From: Thermothelomyces thermophilus ATCC 42464
Lineage: Eukaryota > Ascomycota > Sordariomycetes > Sordariales > Chaetomiaceae
Reading direction: 5' to 3'
Assembly: GCF_000226095.1 (NCBI RefSeq)
Contig: NC_016473.1
Span: 5,270,001-5,334,000 of the forward strand
DNA: 64,000 bases
Shown: piece by piece, positions 24,801 to 36,569 of the stretch
Numbering within the stretch: the stretch's first letter is position 1
How the letters are laid out: each line of letters starts with the position of its first letter
Made by a program: the position numbers and the translations under genes
Notes under the pieces: model-generated
What the model was told of the DNA's origin: nothing
The model's input: only the letters and a program-made list of their open reading frames with translations
Databases searched by the model: none

Positions 24801-27800
24801 ACAGGAGAAATCGCTAGCATTGCTATAGACGGAACCAAGTTCGTATACTATTAGAAAACTAAGAGACGAGATAAGACTAGGGAAGTACTAAAGGAATACA
24901 AGGGACACCTAGCATTCGAACTAAAGTATCTAGAAGGATTACTAGAACACGGCCTATAGGATTACGAGATCAAGCTTAAAGAAAGAGCATGACTAAAGTT
25001 CTTTAAGATTTACTATACGAGCTAGACGTAGAATGAAGAACTTAAGCGATATTTGGAGGAGAACCTTTAAAGAGGATATATCTGCCTGTCGATATCGCTA
25101 GTAGGCTACCTGATCCTATTTATGCCTAAGAAAGATGGAAAGCTACGGTTATATGTCGACTATCGGCAACTTAACAAACAGACTGTAAAAAACTAATACC
25201 CGTTACCGCTAATCTTATAGCTCTGAGATCAGTTAGTAGGAGCCTAATATTTTACACGTCTTGACTTGCCATCGGCCTATAACTATATACAGATCAAAGA
25301 AGGCGACAAGTAGAAAACGGCCTTTAGGATACCCTATGGCCACTATAAGTACCTCGTTATGCCATTTAGACTTACAAACGCGCCAGCAACGTTCCAAGCC
25401 CTGATTAATCAAGCTATCTGACCCTTTCTTAACAAATTTATAGTATATTATCTTGACGATATACTTATCTTCTCTAAGATAATAGACAAACACCGGAAGC
25501 ACGTAAAAGTAGTGCTAGACACGCTACATATGTATAAGCTATTAGTTAACAAGGAAAAGAGCGAATTCCACGTCAGGAAAACGGTATTTCTAGGATACGA
25601 AATATCCCCAGGACAAATCCGGATAGAACCTTCAAAGGTTAAAGCCATCAAGAATTAGCTACGACTAACGTCAGTTACAGAAGTACGAAGCTTTATCGGA
25701 TTTGCGAACTTCTACCAAATGTTCATCAGGAACTTTAGAGCGATCGTATGACCTTTACACGAGCTTACCAAGAAGAATGCTAAGTTTCAATAGGAAGAGC
25801 AATACGAGCAAGCATTTATATAGATCCGTAACGCCATTACTAAAGATCTAGTATTAGTACTACTAGACCCTAAGAAGCCATTCGAGGTGGAAACGGACGC
25901 TTTAGACTACGCCATCGAAGGACAATTAGGATAACGAGACAAACAAAGGAAGCTACATCCTATAGCCTTCTTTTCAAAGAAGCTTAACGGACTATGTCTT
26001 AATTATCCGATTTACGACAAGGAACTACTTACAATTATTAAAGCTTTCAAGGAATAGCGACTATACCTTAGTGGTACGATTAAACCGGTACAAGTATATA
26101 CAGATCATAAGAATTTACGATACTTCACGACGACGAAGGAACTTAACGGATGACAAATACGATAGGTAGAATTCCTCGTGGAATTTAACTTTAAGATCCG
26201 CTATAAGAAGGGCAAAGAGAACGTACGAGCAGATATCTTAAGCCGACGAACGGATCACACGAAAGGACAAACAGGAACAATACTACCGTTATTTAAGGAA
26301 CGAACAGACGGAACGCTATATTACGAAATATAAACACCTATAGAAGACGATCTACTTAACTCGTTCCTCGAATGCTACGCAATCTTTCGAGAGGAAAAGA
26401 TTAACAAGGTATAGTATCAAGTAGCACCCAGACTAGTGGTACCTAACGGAGTGGAAGAAAGAGATAGGAAACTTTGGTACCGAGGTAAAGCGTATATCCA
26501 CGACAAAGATCAATAGCTGCGAATGATTCGAGAACTCCACGAATCAAAACTTGGAGGACATAAAGGAGTCACGAAGACTGTCGTACAAGTCAAGAGACAC
26601 TATGACTTTCTATAGTTAACGGCACGAGTTAAGGAAGTCATATGGAACTGCGATATCTGTAATCGAAGCAAAACGGTATGATATAAGCCGTATAGACTAC
26701 TTTAGCCACTGCTAATAGCTAACAAACTATAGAGTTTAGTTACAATAGACTTTATTACAAAGCTATTAGAATCTAAGGATATAGCTATAGGAGTGACCTA
26801 CGATAGTATTCTTACTATAGTAGATTGCCTAACTAAGTGGGTATACTTCTTTCCCTACAAGGAGTCCTAGACAGCGGAACAGTTGGCAGACGTGATCTAT
26901 CGGCAAGTTGCATCAGTGTATACTTGGCCGCAAGAATGGATCACCGACAGAGACACCAAGTTCGCGTCGAAGTTCTGGCAAGCGTTAATATAACGATTAG
27001 GCGTTAATAGCAAGCTGTCAACGGCATATCACCTACAGACTAATAGACAAACGGAGCGACTAAACCAAGTTATCGAGCAGTACCTCCGCTCTTATGTCAA
27101 CTACCAGTAAAACGACTAGGTCATGCTATTGCTAACAGTATAACTCGCCTACAATACGACGCCGACAGAAACGACTAAAGTTATACCGTTCTTCGCGAAC
27201 TACGGATATAAAGCAGACCTTAGGCAAGGACCAGAGGTCACAGTGCCGAGAGCAGTAGTCAAAGTAAAACAGATATATATACTATATAAGAAGCTTAAAA
27301 AGGAACTCGAGTTTATCAGAACTAGAATAAAGAACTACTACGACAAACATAGGCTTAAGGGACCTTGCCTAGAGAGGGGAAACAAAGTCTACCTAATCGT
27401 ACGAAACTTGCAAACCAAACAACCAAGCACAAAGCTAGACTTTAAAAAGGTCGGACCCTTTGTTATCAAAGAACGAATTTCGACATCTAACTACTAACTA
27501 TCGTTACTGTCATCTATATAACTATAGACAGATGTTTTTTATATTTCACTTCTCGAACCAGCACCAAAGAACGCCAAGGTTGCTACGCACATCGAAGCAG
27601 AGGACGAAGAGGAAGAATAGGACGTCAAAGAAATTCTAGATTCATATATTATTAATAGGGAACTATAGTACCTAGTCAAATAGCTTGATTTCGGACTAGA
27701 AGATAACTCATAGGAACTAGTCAAGAATTTAAACTGCCCTAAGAAACTAGAACAGTTCTACCGGCAGAACCCGGATTAACCAAAGGAAAACCTAGGATAG

Positions 27801-27845
27801 AACTAAAGACGGCGCCCTAGTCGACAGCATCGACGGCATTATTAA
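21815..27845 (+). pseudogene. G4 gag-pol remnant, best-preserved copy
   Basis: Gag from about 21815, with a stop-free stretch at 22015-22236 (KYRGTKEDLVGFLINLRSYF). Zinc knuckle near 22780-22830; long gag extension 23100-24240 (VQWEGFGKEF, GNRAAELLWKIEAHNLE); protease near 24262-24300, in the -1 frame relative to gag. RT 24910-25700 with the YYLDDILIFSK box at about 25446-25478 intact; RNase H near 25880-26260; integrase 26480-27200, then a stop-free stretch 27243-27497; chromodomain near 27600-27740. The frame ends at 27843-27845. Scattered stops remain, so no full-length polyprotein is encoded. Confidence 0.87.
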
Positions 27846-28376
27846 TCTATGACGAGGGTATAATAGGCGTCTCTTGCCGCTTAACCTCCTCTAACTCGTC
27901 TAAAGTCGACAGACTACGCGTCACTATATCGGCACCTTTCTCCACCAAAAATTCCTTCTACTGACGAAGACGCCAGAGCCATGTAAGCTTTTCGGATAAC
28001 TTACGCTAGGCCTCTTCCAGACAGCGTTAGGATTTATCTAGCTTAAGTTCAGCACGATGTTTAGCATCTTTAATACGACGCTACTCCTAAAGAATACGAT
28101 CTACTAGAACGAATATTAGGAATCATAGTAAAAAAAAAAAAAAAAAAAAAAAGAGGAGACAAGCTTACAGGAAGAAAGCGGGATGCCAGAGCCATCGTAA
28201 GAACGACCTCGACGAATACAGGCCTCGTAACGCTTTATACGCGCGATCATTTTACAGACGAGGCCTTGCGACGCGCACCAAGAGCAAGGTATAACAACAA
28301 AACCGTTCTTAGCGATGTTCTAAGCAAGGGAAGCACGGTAACGTGCAGAATACGACTTCCGTTTCTCTATCGGCAT
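27721..28376 (-). pseudogene. G4 antisense accessory ORF, best-preserved copy
   Basis: ATG at 28376 on the minus strand. Exon 1 reads with a single stop (Q-to-TAG type): MPIEKRKSYSARYRASLA, then PCSWCASQGLVCK and EACIRRGRSYDG, giving a C-X2-C-X6-C ... C pattern in which a later Cys appears changed to Tyr. The intron starts GTAAGC, contains a 22-T tract and ends TAG before exon 2. Exon 2 is a coiled coil (AELKLDKS, KEFLVEKGADIVTRSL, STLDELEEVK) with a tail to the stop at 27721-27723. It overlaps the sense pol end (27845) by 125 nt. Small Cys-rich plus coiled-coil proteins of this kind occur as uncharacterised proteins in fungi; a link to them is inference. Confidence 0.72.
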
Positions 28377-28467
28377 TTTGTCAGCATGGCGACTATGATG
28401 TAGAAATAGGGAGAATGCAATACTCACAAGCGAAGGGTTGTTAGCACTATTTGAAACGACCTAAGAG

Positions 28468-28503
28468 GGCTTTCGGGTCGAAAGCCTTGAAGGAGGGGCA
28501 TCG
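28468..28503 (+). repeat. Hairpin plus polypurine tract before G4 3' LTR
   Basis: GGCTTTCGGGTCGAAAGCC at 28468-28486 (perfect 8-bp arms), then TTGAAGGAGGGGCATCG up to the LTR. Confidence 0.8.
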
Positions 28504-28935
28504 TATCACAATTCGACCGCATAAGGCGACCTGACAAGGCACACGGAACCAATCAGGAACCGCAAGACCCAAGGACCAATCAGGAAGTGATCGCAGTGAT
28601 CGCACTTCGATCAAGGCGAGCACCCGAACAATAATCGAAGGATCGTAGCAGCGATCACACGATCGGAATCTAAGGGAACACTTAGAAATGAGGGAACCAG
28701 ACAAGTATATTAGATAGCTAGTCACTCGTTATAGTGGACTCTAGGAGTTCACCAGTAGTAACAATCACAATCACAGTACTTATACCAAGCATTGCTGATT
28801 ACTGTGAGAGACAACTCTAGTGTTATTATGAACCCTTTGGCTTCACCGAATCCCTCAGACAACCCGCCTGCTTGTCCCGCTCAATCCACCTCCGTCTAGA
28901 CCCTTTTAGAAGAAGTCTGAGTTAGGTTCGTCACA
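28504..28935 (+). repeat. G4 3' LTR (subfamily C)
   Basis: 432 bp, beginning TATCACAATTCGACC and ending GTTCGTCACA. It is close to the 5' copy; differences are mostly transitions. Confidence 0.93.
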
Positions 28936-28940
28936 TTACC
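28936..28940. repeat. G4 target-site duplication, right copy
   Basis: TTACC, paired with CTACC at 21371-21375. Confidence 0.85.
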
Positions 28941-31900
28941 TACGACCCTAAATGGAGTTATATTTAACTAGCAAGATAGGGAGTATACAAGGATTGTAAG
29001 AAGACGATGCTTAAGGGAAGGCATATCCTACGGATCTACTATAAGAGACAAACAATGGCAGACAAACTACTACAGACTCTAGAAGAAGCGGCAAAATAAT
29101 ACTAACACTACAACAGGAGGAACGAGCTAAACCGCCAATAGCTATTCTCTCCGTTAACGAATGTAGAGCACTATAATTAGAGTAATAGGTTGAGATAGGA
29201 GAAATCGCCAGCATCGCTATAGACAGAACCAAGTTCGTATACTATTAGAAAGCCGAGAGACAAGACAAGGCTAGGGAAGTACCGAAGGAATACGAAGGAT
29301 ACCTAGCATTCGAACCAAAGCATCTAGAAGGATTACTAGAATACGGCCTATAGGATTACAAGATTAAGCTTAAGGAAGGAGTATGACTAAAGTTCTTTAA
29401 GATTTACTATACGAGCTAGATATAGAACGAAGAACTTAAGCAATACTTGGAGGAGAATCTTTGAAGAGGATATATCCGCCTGTTGACATCGCTAGCAGGC
29501 TATCTAATCCTGTTTGTGCCTAAGAAAGATAGAAAGCTATAGTTATACGTTGACTATTAGCAACTTAACGAACAGACCGTAAAAAACTAATACCTATTAC
29601 TACTAATCTCACGGCTCTAAGATCAGTTAGCAGGAGCCTAATATTTTACGTGTCTTGACTTGCCATTGGCCTATAACTATATATAGATCAAAGAAGGCGA
29701 CGAGTGGAAAACGGCCTTTAGGACACCCTATAGCTACTACAAGTACCTCGTCATGCCATTTAGACTTATAAACGCGCTGGCAACGTTCCAAGCCCTAATT
29801 AATCAAGCTATCCGATCCTTTCTTAACAAATTTGTAGTATATTATCTTAACGATATACTTATCTTCTCTAAAACGATAGATAAACACCAGAAGTACGTAA
29901 AAGTAGTGCTAGATATATTACACATATATAAGCTATTAGTTAACAAGGAAAAGAGCGAATTCCACGTTAGGAAGACGGTATTTTTAGGATACAAAATATC
30001 CCTAGGACAAATCCGGATAGAACCTTTAAAGATTAAAGCTATTAAGAATTAGCTATGACCGACGTTAGTTACGGAAGTACGAAGCTTCATTAGATTTACG
30101 AACTTCTACCGGATGTTTATTAGGAACTTTAGAGCGATCGTACGACCTTTGTACAAACTTACTAAGAAGAATGCTAAATTCTAATAGGAAGGACAACACG
30201 AGCAAGCATTTATATAGATCCGCGATACTATTACTAAAGACCTAATACTAATGCTACTAGACCCTAAGAAGCCATTTAAGGTAGAAACGGACGCTTCAGA
30301 CTACGCCATCAGAGGACAATTAGGATAACGAGACGAATAAGAGAAGCTACATCCTATAGCCTTCTTTTTAAAAAAGCTTAATAGACCAAGTCTTAATTAC
30401 CTAATCTATAATAAGGAACTACTTACGATTGTCGAAGCTTTTAAGGAATAGTAACTATACCTTAGTAACACAATTAAACTAGTATAAGTATATATAGATT
30501 ATAAGAATTTACAATACTTTATAACGACGAAAGAACTCAATAGACGACAAATACAATAGGTAGAATTCCTCGTGGAATTTAACTTTAAGATCTATTATAA
30601 GAAAGGCAAAGAGAATATATAAGTAGACGCCTTAAGCCAACAAACGGATCATATAGAAGGACGAATAGAAACAACGCTACCATTATTTAAGGAACAAATA
30701 GACGGAACGCTATATCACGAAACGCAGACACCCGTAGAAGATAACCTACTCGACTTATTCCTAGAATGTTACGTAATCTTTCGAGAAGAAAGGATCGACA
30801 AAGCATAGTATCAAGCAACACCCGGACTAGCAGTACCTAACGAAGTGGAAGAAAAAGATAGGAAATTCTAGTACCGAGGCAAAGCATATATCTACGACAA
30901 AGACCAATAGCTACGAATGATTCGAAAGCTCTACGAGTCGAAGCTCGGAGGATATAAAGGAGTCACGAAGACTATCGTATAAGTCAAGAAACACTATAAC
31001 TTTCTATAGCTAACAATACGAGTCAAGGAAGTTATACGAAGCTACGACATCTATAATTAAAGTAAAACGGCACGACATAAGCCGTATAGGCTACTTTAGC
31101 CACTGCTAATACCTGACAAACCATAGAGTTTGGTTATAATGGACTTTATTACAAAGCTGCTAGAATCTAAGGATACGGCCACAGGGGTAATCTACGATAG
31201 TATTCTCACTATAGTAAACTACCTGACTAAATGGGCATACTTCTTTCCCTACAAGGAGTCCTAGATAGTAGAATAGTTAGTAGACGTGATCTATTAGCAA
31301 GTCGTATTAGTGTATGCTTAGCTATAAGAATAGATTACCGACAGAGACACCAAGTTCGTATCGAAGTTCTAGCAAGCGTTAATACAACGATTAGGCATTA
31401 ATAGCAAGCTATTAACGGCATATCACCTATAGACTAATAGACAAATAGAGCGACTAAACCAAGTTATCGAGTAGTATCTCCGTTCTTACATTAACTACTA
31501 GCAAGACAACTAGGTTATATTGTTACCAATAGCATAACTCGCTTACGATATAACGCTAACGGAAACGACGAAAGTTATACCGTTCTTTACAAACTATAGA
31601 TATAAAGCAGACCTTAGGCAAGGGCTAGAGGTCACGGTGCCAAGAGCAGCAGTCAAAGTGGAATAAATGTATATACTATACGAGAAGCTTAAAAAGGAAC
31701 TTAAGTTTGTCAAAACCAGAATAAAAAACTACTATGATAAACACAGGCTTAAGGGACCTTGCCTAGAGAGGGGAGACAAAGTCTACCTAATCGTATAAAA
31801 CTTGCAAACTAAACGACTAAGCGTAAAGCTAGACTTTAAGAAGGTTAGACCCTTTGTTATCAAAGAACGAATTTCGACATTTAACTATTAACTATCGTTA

Positions 31901-32239
31901 CTATCATCTATATAACTACAGACAGATGTTTTTTATATTTTACTTCTCGAACTAATGCCAAAGAATGCTAAAATCGCTACAAACATCGAAGTAAAGGACA
32001 AAGAGGAAGAATAGGACGTCAAAGAAATTCTAGATTCACGTATTATCAACGGGGAACTATAGTATCTAGTCAAATAGCTTAATTTTAGACTAGAGGATAA
32101 CTTATAGGAACCAGTCAAGAATTTAAACTGCCCTAAGAAACTAGAACAGTTCTACCGGCAGAACCTAGATCGACTAAAGGAAAACCTAGGACAGAACCAA
32201 AGACAGCGCCCTAGTCGATAGTATCGATAGCATTATTAA
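28941..32239 (+). pseudogene. G3 pol remnant (RT, RNase H, integrase, chromodomain)
   Basis: Continues from 21375. The RT box YYLNDILIFSK is at about 29839-29871 (YLDD with Asp changed to Asn). RNase H follows (KPFKVETDASDYAI near 30270), then integrase (H2C2 region near 30960, catalytic core 31130-31570) and a chromodomain near 32010-32130 (EILDSRIINGELQYLVK). The sense frame ends at 32237-32239. One stretch (29753-30052) is free of stops, but the whole is not functional. Confidence 0.85.
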
Positions 32240-32769
32240 TCTATAATGAGGGCATAGTAGGCGCCTCTTACCGCTCTTACTACTTAACCTCCTCTAACTT
32301 ATCCAAGGTCAATAGACTACGTGCTACCATATCGGCACCTTTCTCTACTAAAAACTCCTTCTATTGACAAAGACGCCAGAGCTACGTAAGCTTTTCGGAC
32401 AACTTGCGCTAGGCTTCTTCCAGATAGCGTTAAGATTTATCTAGCTCAAGTTTGGTATAACGTTTAGTATCCTTAATATAATACTACTCCTAGAGAATAC
32501 AATCTACTAGAACGAACATTAGGAATTACATTTAAAAAAAAAAAAAGGGAGACGTACTTATAGGAAGAAAGCGGTATACTAGAGCTATCGTAAGAACAAC
32601 CTTGACAAATATAGGCCTTATAACGCTTTGTACACGTAATCATTTTACAGACAAGACCTTATAACACGCACCAAGAGTAAGGCATAACGACAAAACCGTT
32701 CTTAGCGATATTCTAAGCAAGGGAAGCATAGTAACGTACAGAATACGACTTCCGTTTCTCTACCGGCAT
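32115..32769 (-). pseudogene. G3 antisense accessory ORF
   Basis: Same architecture as in G2 and G4. ATG at 32769 on the minus strand (MPVEKRKSYS-type start), Cys-rich part, an intron holding a 13-T tract (plus-strand A run at 32533-32546), then a coiled coil with KEFLVEKGADMV, and a tail to a stop at 32115-32117. It overlaps the sense pol end (32239) by 125 nt. RIP stops and Cys losses are more numerous than in G4. Confidence 0.65.
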
Positions 32770-32860
32770 TTTGTCAACATAGCAACCATAACATAGAAAC
32801 AGGAAGAATACAGTACTTACAAGCGAAGGGTTGTTAGCATTATATAAAACGGCCTAAGAG

Positions 32861-32896
32861 GGCTTTCGGGTCGAAAGCCTTGAAGGAAGGGCATCG
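32861..32896 (+). repeat. Hairpin plus polypurine tract before G3 3' LTR
   Basis: GGCTTTCGGGTCGAAAGCC at 32861-32879 (perfect 8-bp arms, 3-nt loop), then TGAAGGAAGGGCATCG abutting the LTR. Confidence 0.78.
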
Positions 32897-33350
32897 TGTC
32901 ACAGATGAGTATATAGACGGCCCGGCAGGCTGTAGCCAGGACGTAGGATATTCCGACAGCTAATCACTTGACGGACCAATCAGAAGATTATCACTGCCAA
33001 GACTAAGGTCTTCACTGGTGATAATAACATATCACCGTCAATAACGCGGAATCACGGAGCGAAAGGAGCAATAGTACTGGTGATAACTATTAAAGAAGGA
33101 CAGATAATTGTGTATATATAGCTAGCTAGTTACTTGTTATAGTAGACTCTGGGAGTTTACTAGTGATAGCAACCTAACCTACAATTACAAGTACTTATAC
33201 TAAGCATTACTAACTATTGTAGGAGATAACTCTAGTGTTGTTATAAACCCTCTGGCTTCACCGAATCCCTTAGACGACCTGTACGTTTGTCCCGCTTAAT
33301 TCACCTCCGTCTAAACCCTTTTAGAAGAAGTCTAAGTTAGGTTCGTCACA
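32897..33350 (+). repeat. G3 3' LTR (subfamily B)
   Basis: 454 bp, from TGTCACAGATGAG to GGTTCGTCACA. It has intact TGT/ACA termini and follows a GAAGGAAGGGCATCG tract. Confidence 0.93.
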
Positions 33351-33355
33351 CGAAT
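33351..33355. repeat. G3 target-site duplication, right copy
   Basis: CGAAT directly after the G3 3' LTR; the copia frame continues beyond it. Confidence 0.92.
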
Positions 33356-35418
33356 CTAATGGAAGAATACCTTCTATAGAAGAATCTAACGTACGCGATG
33401 AGTAGATAGAAGAGCTAGAAGCTAGAGACGGTACTACCGATATATTATACCTGGCTAGGCTAGAGGAGTAGAGTATTAAGCGAAGTCTAGATTAGCTAAC
33501 GTATCCTCTAGAAGGTAGAAGCAAAGGAGAAGCTATTTAGTAACCTCCTATAAGGAGAGGTAGAGGTAGGAGGAGGGCTTATATACCTAAAGACCCCATA
33601 TAGTTAAGTAAATAGCTATAAAACAAAGAGAGGGTTAATTACTACTACTCCTTTATCTATATAACTAAGGAACTCTAGTAACAGTTCTATAAGACTTACC
33701 TACCTAATTAATAAGAAGCTTACTTAGAGGACTAGAGTATAAAAATGATATATATAGTGTTTACTACCACTATATAATAGAAGAATACTATATACCTTAG
33801 AGTAGCCCCAAATAAGCTACGTTAGTATATTAACGATCTTACTCGTATTTCTACTAACTAGTAAGACCTATATAACTACCTATTAGGATAATGGTTTAAA
33901 GATACGGCTCGTAAAGAGATATATAACTTAGAGAGCAAGGGAATATAGAAGATTGTACCGTATAAGCAGGCGAAAGCGCGACCTATCTCGTTAAAATAGG
34001 TCTTCGTATATAAGTTTAATAAGGACGGTTTCTTAGAGAAGTATAAGGTAAGGATCTATATATAAGGAGATCTATAAGATATTAGCTTAGTAGAAAGTAC
34101 ATATATAGCTACTCTAGCGGTATAATCATTCCATATAATGATAGCAATCGCTATATACTTTGACTTAGAAGTTAAGTAGTTCGATATAGTATAAGCGTTC
34201 CTTAATGCTAAATGACCGGAAGACGATCCTATTATCTGCGAATTATTAGAAGGATTCAAGTAGCTAGGGAAATATATAGAGTTAAGAAGAGCTCTATATA
34301 GCTTAAGAGACTTGCTACTCTTATAGTATAAGGAGTTCCATAAAACGCTATTAGAACTAGGTATAGAACTATTAGGCAAAGAGAAGTGCCTCTTCTTAAG
34401 CTACGATAAACGTATTATCTTAATCTTCTATATTAATGACTTCTTAGTCTTCTTTTATAAAAGTAACGCTATAGCGGCCGAGTAGATAATGGAAGGAATT
34501 AAAGCTTAATACGACGTCTATAAGTAGGGTAATATTAATTAGTTCCTTAGTATTGGGGTGATTCGAGACTAACCTATATATAAGATATAGTTAGTCTATA
34601 ACTAATATATTGGAAAGGTAGTAAGAAGATATAGGCTAGATATACCTAGTATATATAAGCTAATTCCCTTAAGCTATAAAGAACTTAAGAAGTTCGAAGG
34701 GAGGGTTATTAGTATATAGATTAAAGAGTATTAGGAGCTTGTTAGATTAATCCTATACTATATAGTTATATTATATCCAGACGTTATATATACCTATTTA
34801 ATACTCCCTTAATACCTAACTAACCTAAGACTAGACTACTTATTAGAGGTATAGCGAGTAGTAAGATATCTATTTAGGAGCTCTTGCCTATTAATTTAGT
34901 ATAGAGGCGAGTAAGCGCTAGAAAGTCTGACGCTTGTAATCGCTAGGGACGCTTCGTATATAGATAATCTAGATATATAGTATTTGTCGTAGGGATATAT
35001 CTTCTTCCTATTCGGAGGTCTTATTATATAGAAGGCGTCGTATTAAGATACTATTATAACGTCAAGCACTAAAGTAGAACTTCTAACGCTCTCCCTTATA
35101 GCAAGAAAGGCTATAGCGCTTAAAAGGCTATTTATAGATATTGATCTTAAGCTCGGGGAACCCTGGAATATTTACTATAACAATTAGTAAACTATTTGAC
35201 TAGTAATAGCTAAGAACGAATATATTAATACTTACCTATAATATATAGATATCTATAATATATAGTTATACTAGGAAGTAATAAAAGGAACGTTTAAAGC
35301 TATATATTTATTAACTAGTTAGATATTAATAAATAGGCTTACTAAACGACTTAGCTAATAAACCTTTAAGCATTAGAAGGCTCTCTTTAATCTTTAAGAT
35401 ATTAGTTATAGGCTCCTA
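33356..35418 (+). pseudogene. Copia pol, reverse transcriptase and RNase H part
   Basis: The copia frame continues here. Visible parts are the RT N-terminal region (GDLQDISLVESTYIATLAV), the substrate region (EVKQFDIVQAFLNA), the catalytic box FYINDFLVFF at about 34426-34455 (normally YVDD; the first Asp reads Asn, a G-to-A change) and RNase H wording (SSTKVELLTLSL) near 35057-35092. The frame ends at about 35418. RIP-type stops are scattered throughout, so no functional enzyme is expected. Confidence 0.85.
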
Positions 35419-35440
35419 TAACTAGGGGGTAGAAAATAAG

Positions 35441-36175
35441 TCAAATTCGCCAAATAAAATACCGCCTAATACTCCCCATTTACTACTATTAGCCGTCACT
35501 AGGATTAATAGCCTTGCCCTTGCCTTTATCCTAGCTAGGTAACGACATAACGCCTAACGTATCATTAGATATATTAACGTAAGCTTTATAATCCTCCTTA
35601 ATCTTGCCTAACCAGTGGAAGATATTATATATAGAGTAGGCAATCTTCGTAAAACGCGCGAGTTTAGCCTTATTAAGCTCGTACTCCTCCGTATCATCCA
35701 CGCTAGCACGTTTAAGGTCATTCTAAAGAACTATATATAACTTGTTAAGATCCTATACGTATCTATTAGCGATTTACCTATATATTAGGGGTAGAGGTTT
35801 AAGATCTAGGGACTTATAGAAGCCTTAGCTCTATCTAGTAGAGCCTTTGTCAAATCCTTTACTAACCTAATATAAGAAGTAAGACTACCATTATAGTTAG
35901 TATAAGCATTACAAGAGCTATTGGATATATAGGCGATCAGTATATATATCCTTATACTTATAGGAACTATAGGTATAATAGTAGTAATAGGAGCTAGCGC
36001 TAGAATAATTACGATATTCGCCAAAAGAACGTCCTATTAGAGCTAACTCTATATATATTCCATAGGGCACCTTATAAAGCTCGCTAACTATAATATCGCT
36101 ATATTTAGTTAGCTTAAACAATCTTAATACGACTAGTAAAGCGCTAGAAAACTGTAAAACCAGTAATAAAATCAA
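35441..36175 (-). pseudogene. Antisense ORF remnant between copia pol and 3' LTR
   Basis: On the minus strand there is a protein-like reading in two frames. The first part runs from about 36175 to 35810. The second runs from about 35808 to the stop at 35441-35443 and includes DDTEEYELNKAKLARFTKIA and IFHWLGKIKEDYKAYVN, ending in a Lys/Gly-rich tail. A frame change near 35805 could be an intron or a lesion. The visible second part has few stops for RIP-damaged DNA. I do not recognise the family. It lies opposite to pol and starts 23 bp beyond the pol stop. The same TAACTAGGGGGT motif flanks the block at 35419-35430 and 36559-36570. Inference: an accessory antisense gene carried by the element. 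Confidence 0.45.
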
Positions 36176-36569
36176 TCAAATAGAGATAATAGGAATACTT
36201 ATAGTCCAGAAGCTTTAGCGTACTTATGCTTTCGAGATATTATAGGAGCAGGAGTTAACCTGCTAGCAGTGGCAATATTTATAACAGGAGCACCTAACGA
36301 ATCATCCGTTAATTCGAGCGTAGGAGGCGTCATCCTATTATTATTATAGCGATTAAAACTAGTAATACTGTCACTACTATGGTTATAATGGCTATATTTA
36401 ATCTATAGCTTTAAAGGAATCGCTTTACTATACTCGACTCTTTTAGACTTCTAAATACGGAAGGCAGGCCCCTAAAGGAGCTATCAAGGTAAGAGCAACA
36501 AAGGATATAATACCAAGAATAGTATCACTATAAAGTATAGTTAAACGACTATCGCCTTTAACTAGGGGG

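Larger units (their letters stand above)
21376..28935 (+). mobile_element. G4: Ty3/gypsy chromovirus with 432-bp LTRs, nested in G3, least mutated copy
   Basis: Two 432-bp LTRs (21376-21807 and 28504-28935) belong to a third subfamily (C). The target duplication is CTACC (21371-21375) and TTACC (28936-28940), differing by one C-to-T change. The surrounding G3 sequence rejoins to match the uninterrupted G4 sequence at 24541. It carries a full gag-pol order plus the antisense ORF. It has longer stop-free stretches than its host, consistent with a younger insertion, but is still RIP-damaged. Confidence 0.93.
18183..33350 (+). mobile_element. G3: Ty3/gypsy chromovirus with 454-bp LTRs, interrupted by G4
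   Basis: LTRs of 454 bp each lie at 18183-18636 and 32897-33350, with CGAAT duplications at 18178-18182 and 33351-33355. Gag, protease, RT, RNase H, integrase and chromodomain follow in gypsy order, split by G4 at 21376-28940. Removing G3 restores the copia frame across 18182/33356. LTRs belong to subfamily B, like G2, but lie in the opposite orientation. Without G4 the element is about 7.6 kb. Confidence 0.93.

Noticed and set aside
28130-28152. A-run suggesting a LINE or processed-gene tail
   Set aside because: The run lies in the intron of the antisense ORF and recurs in G2 and G3 at the same place; there is no LINE sequence nearby.
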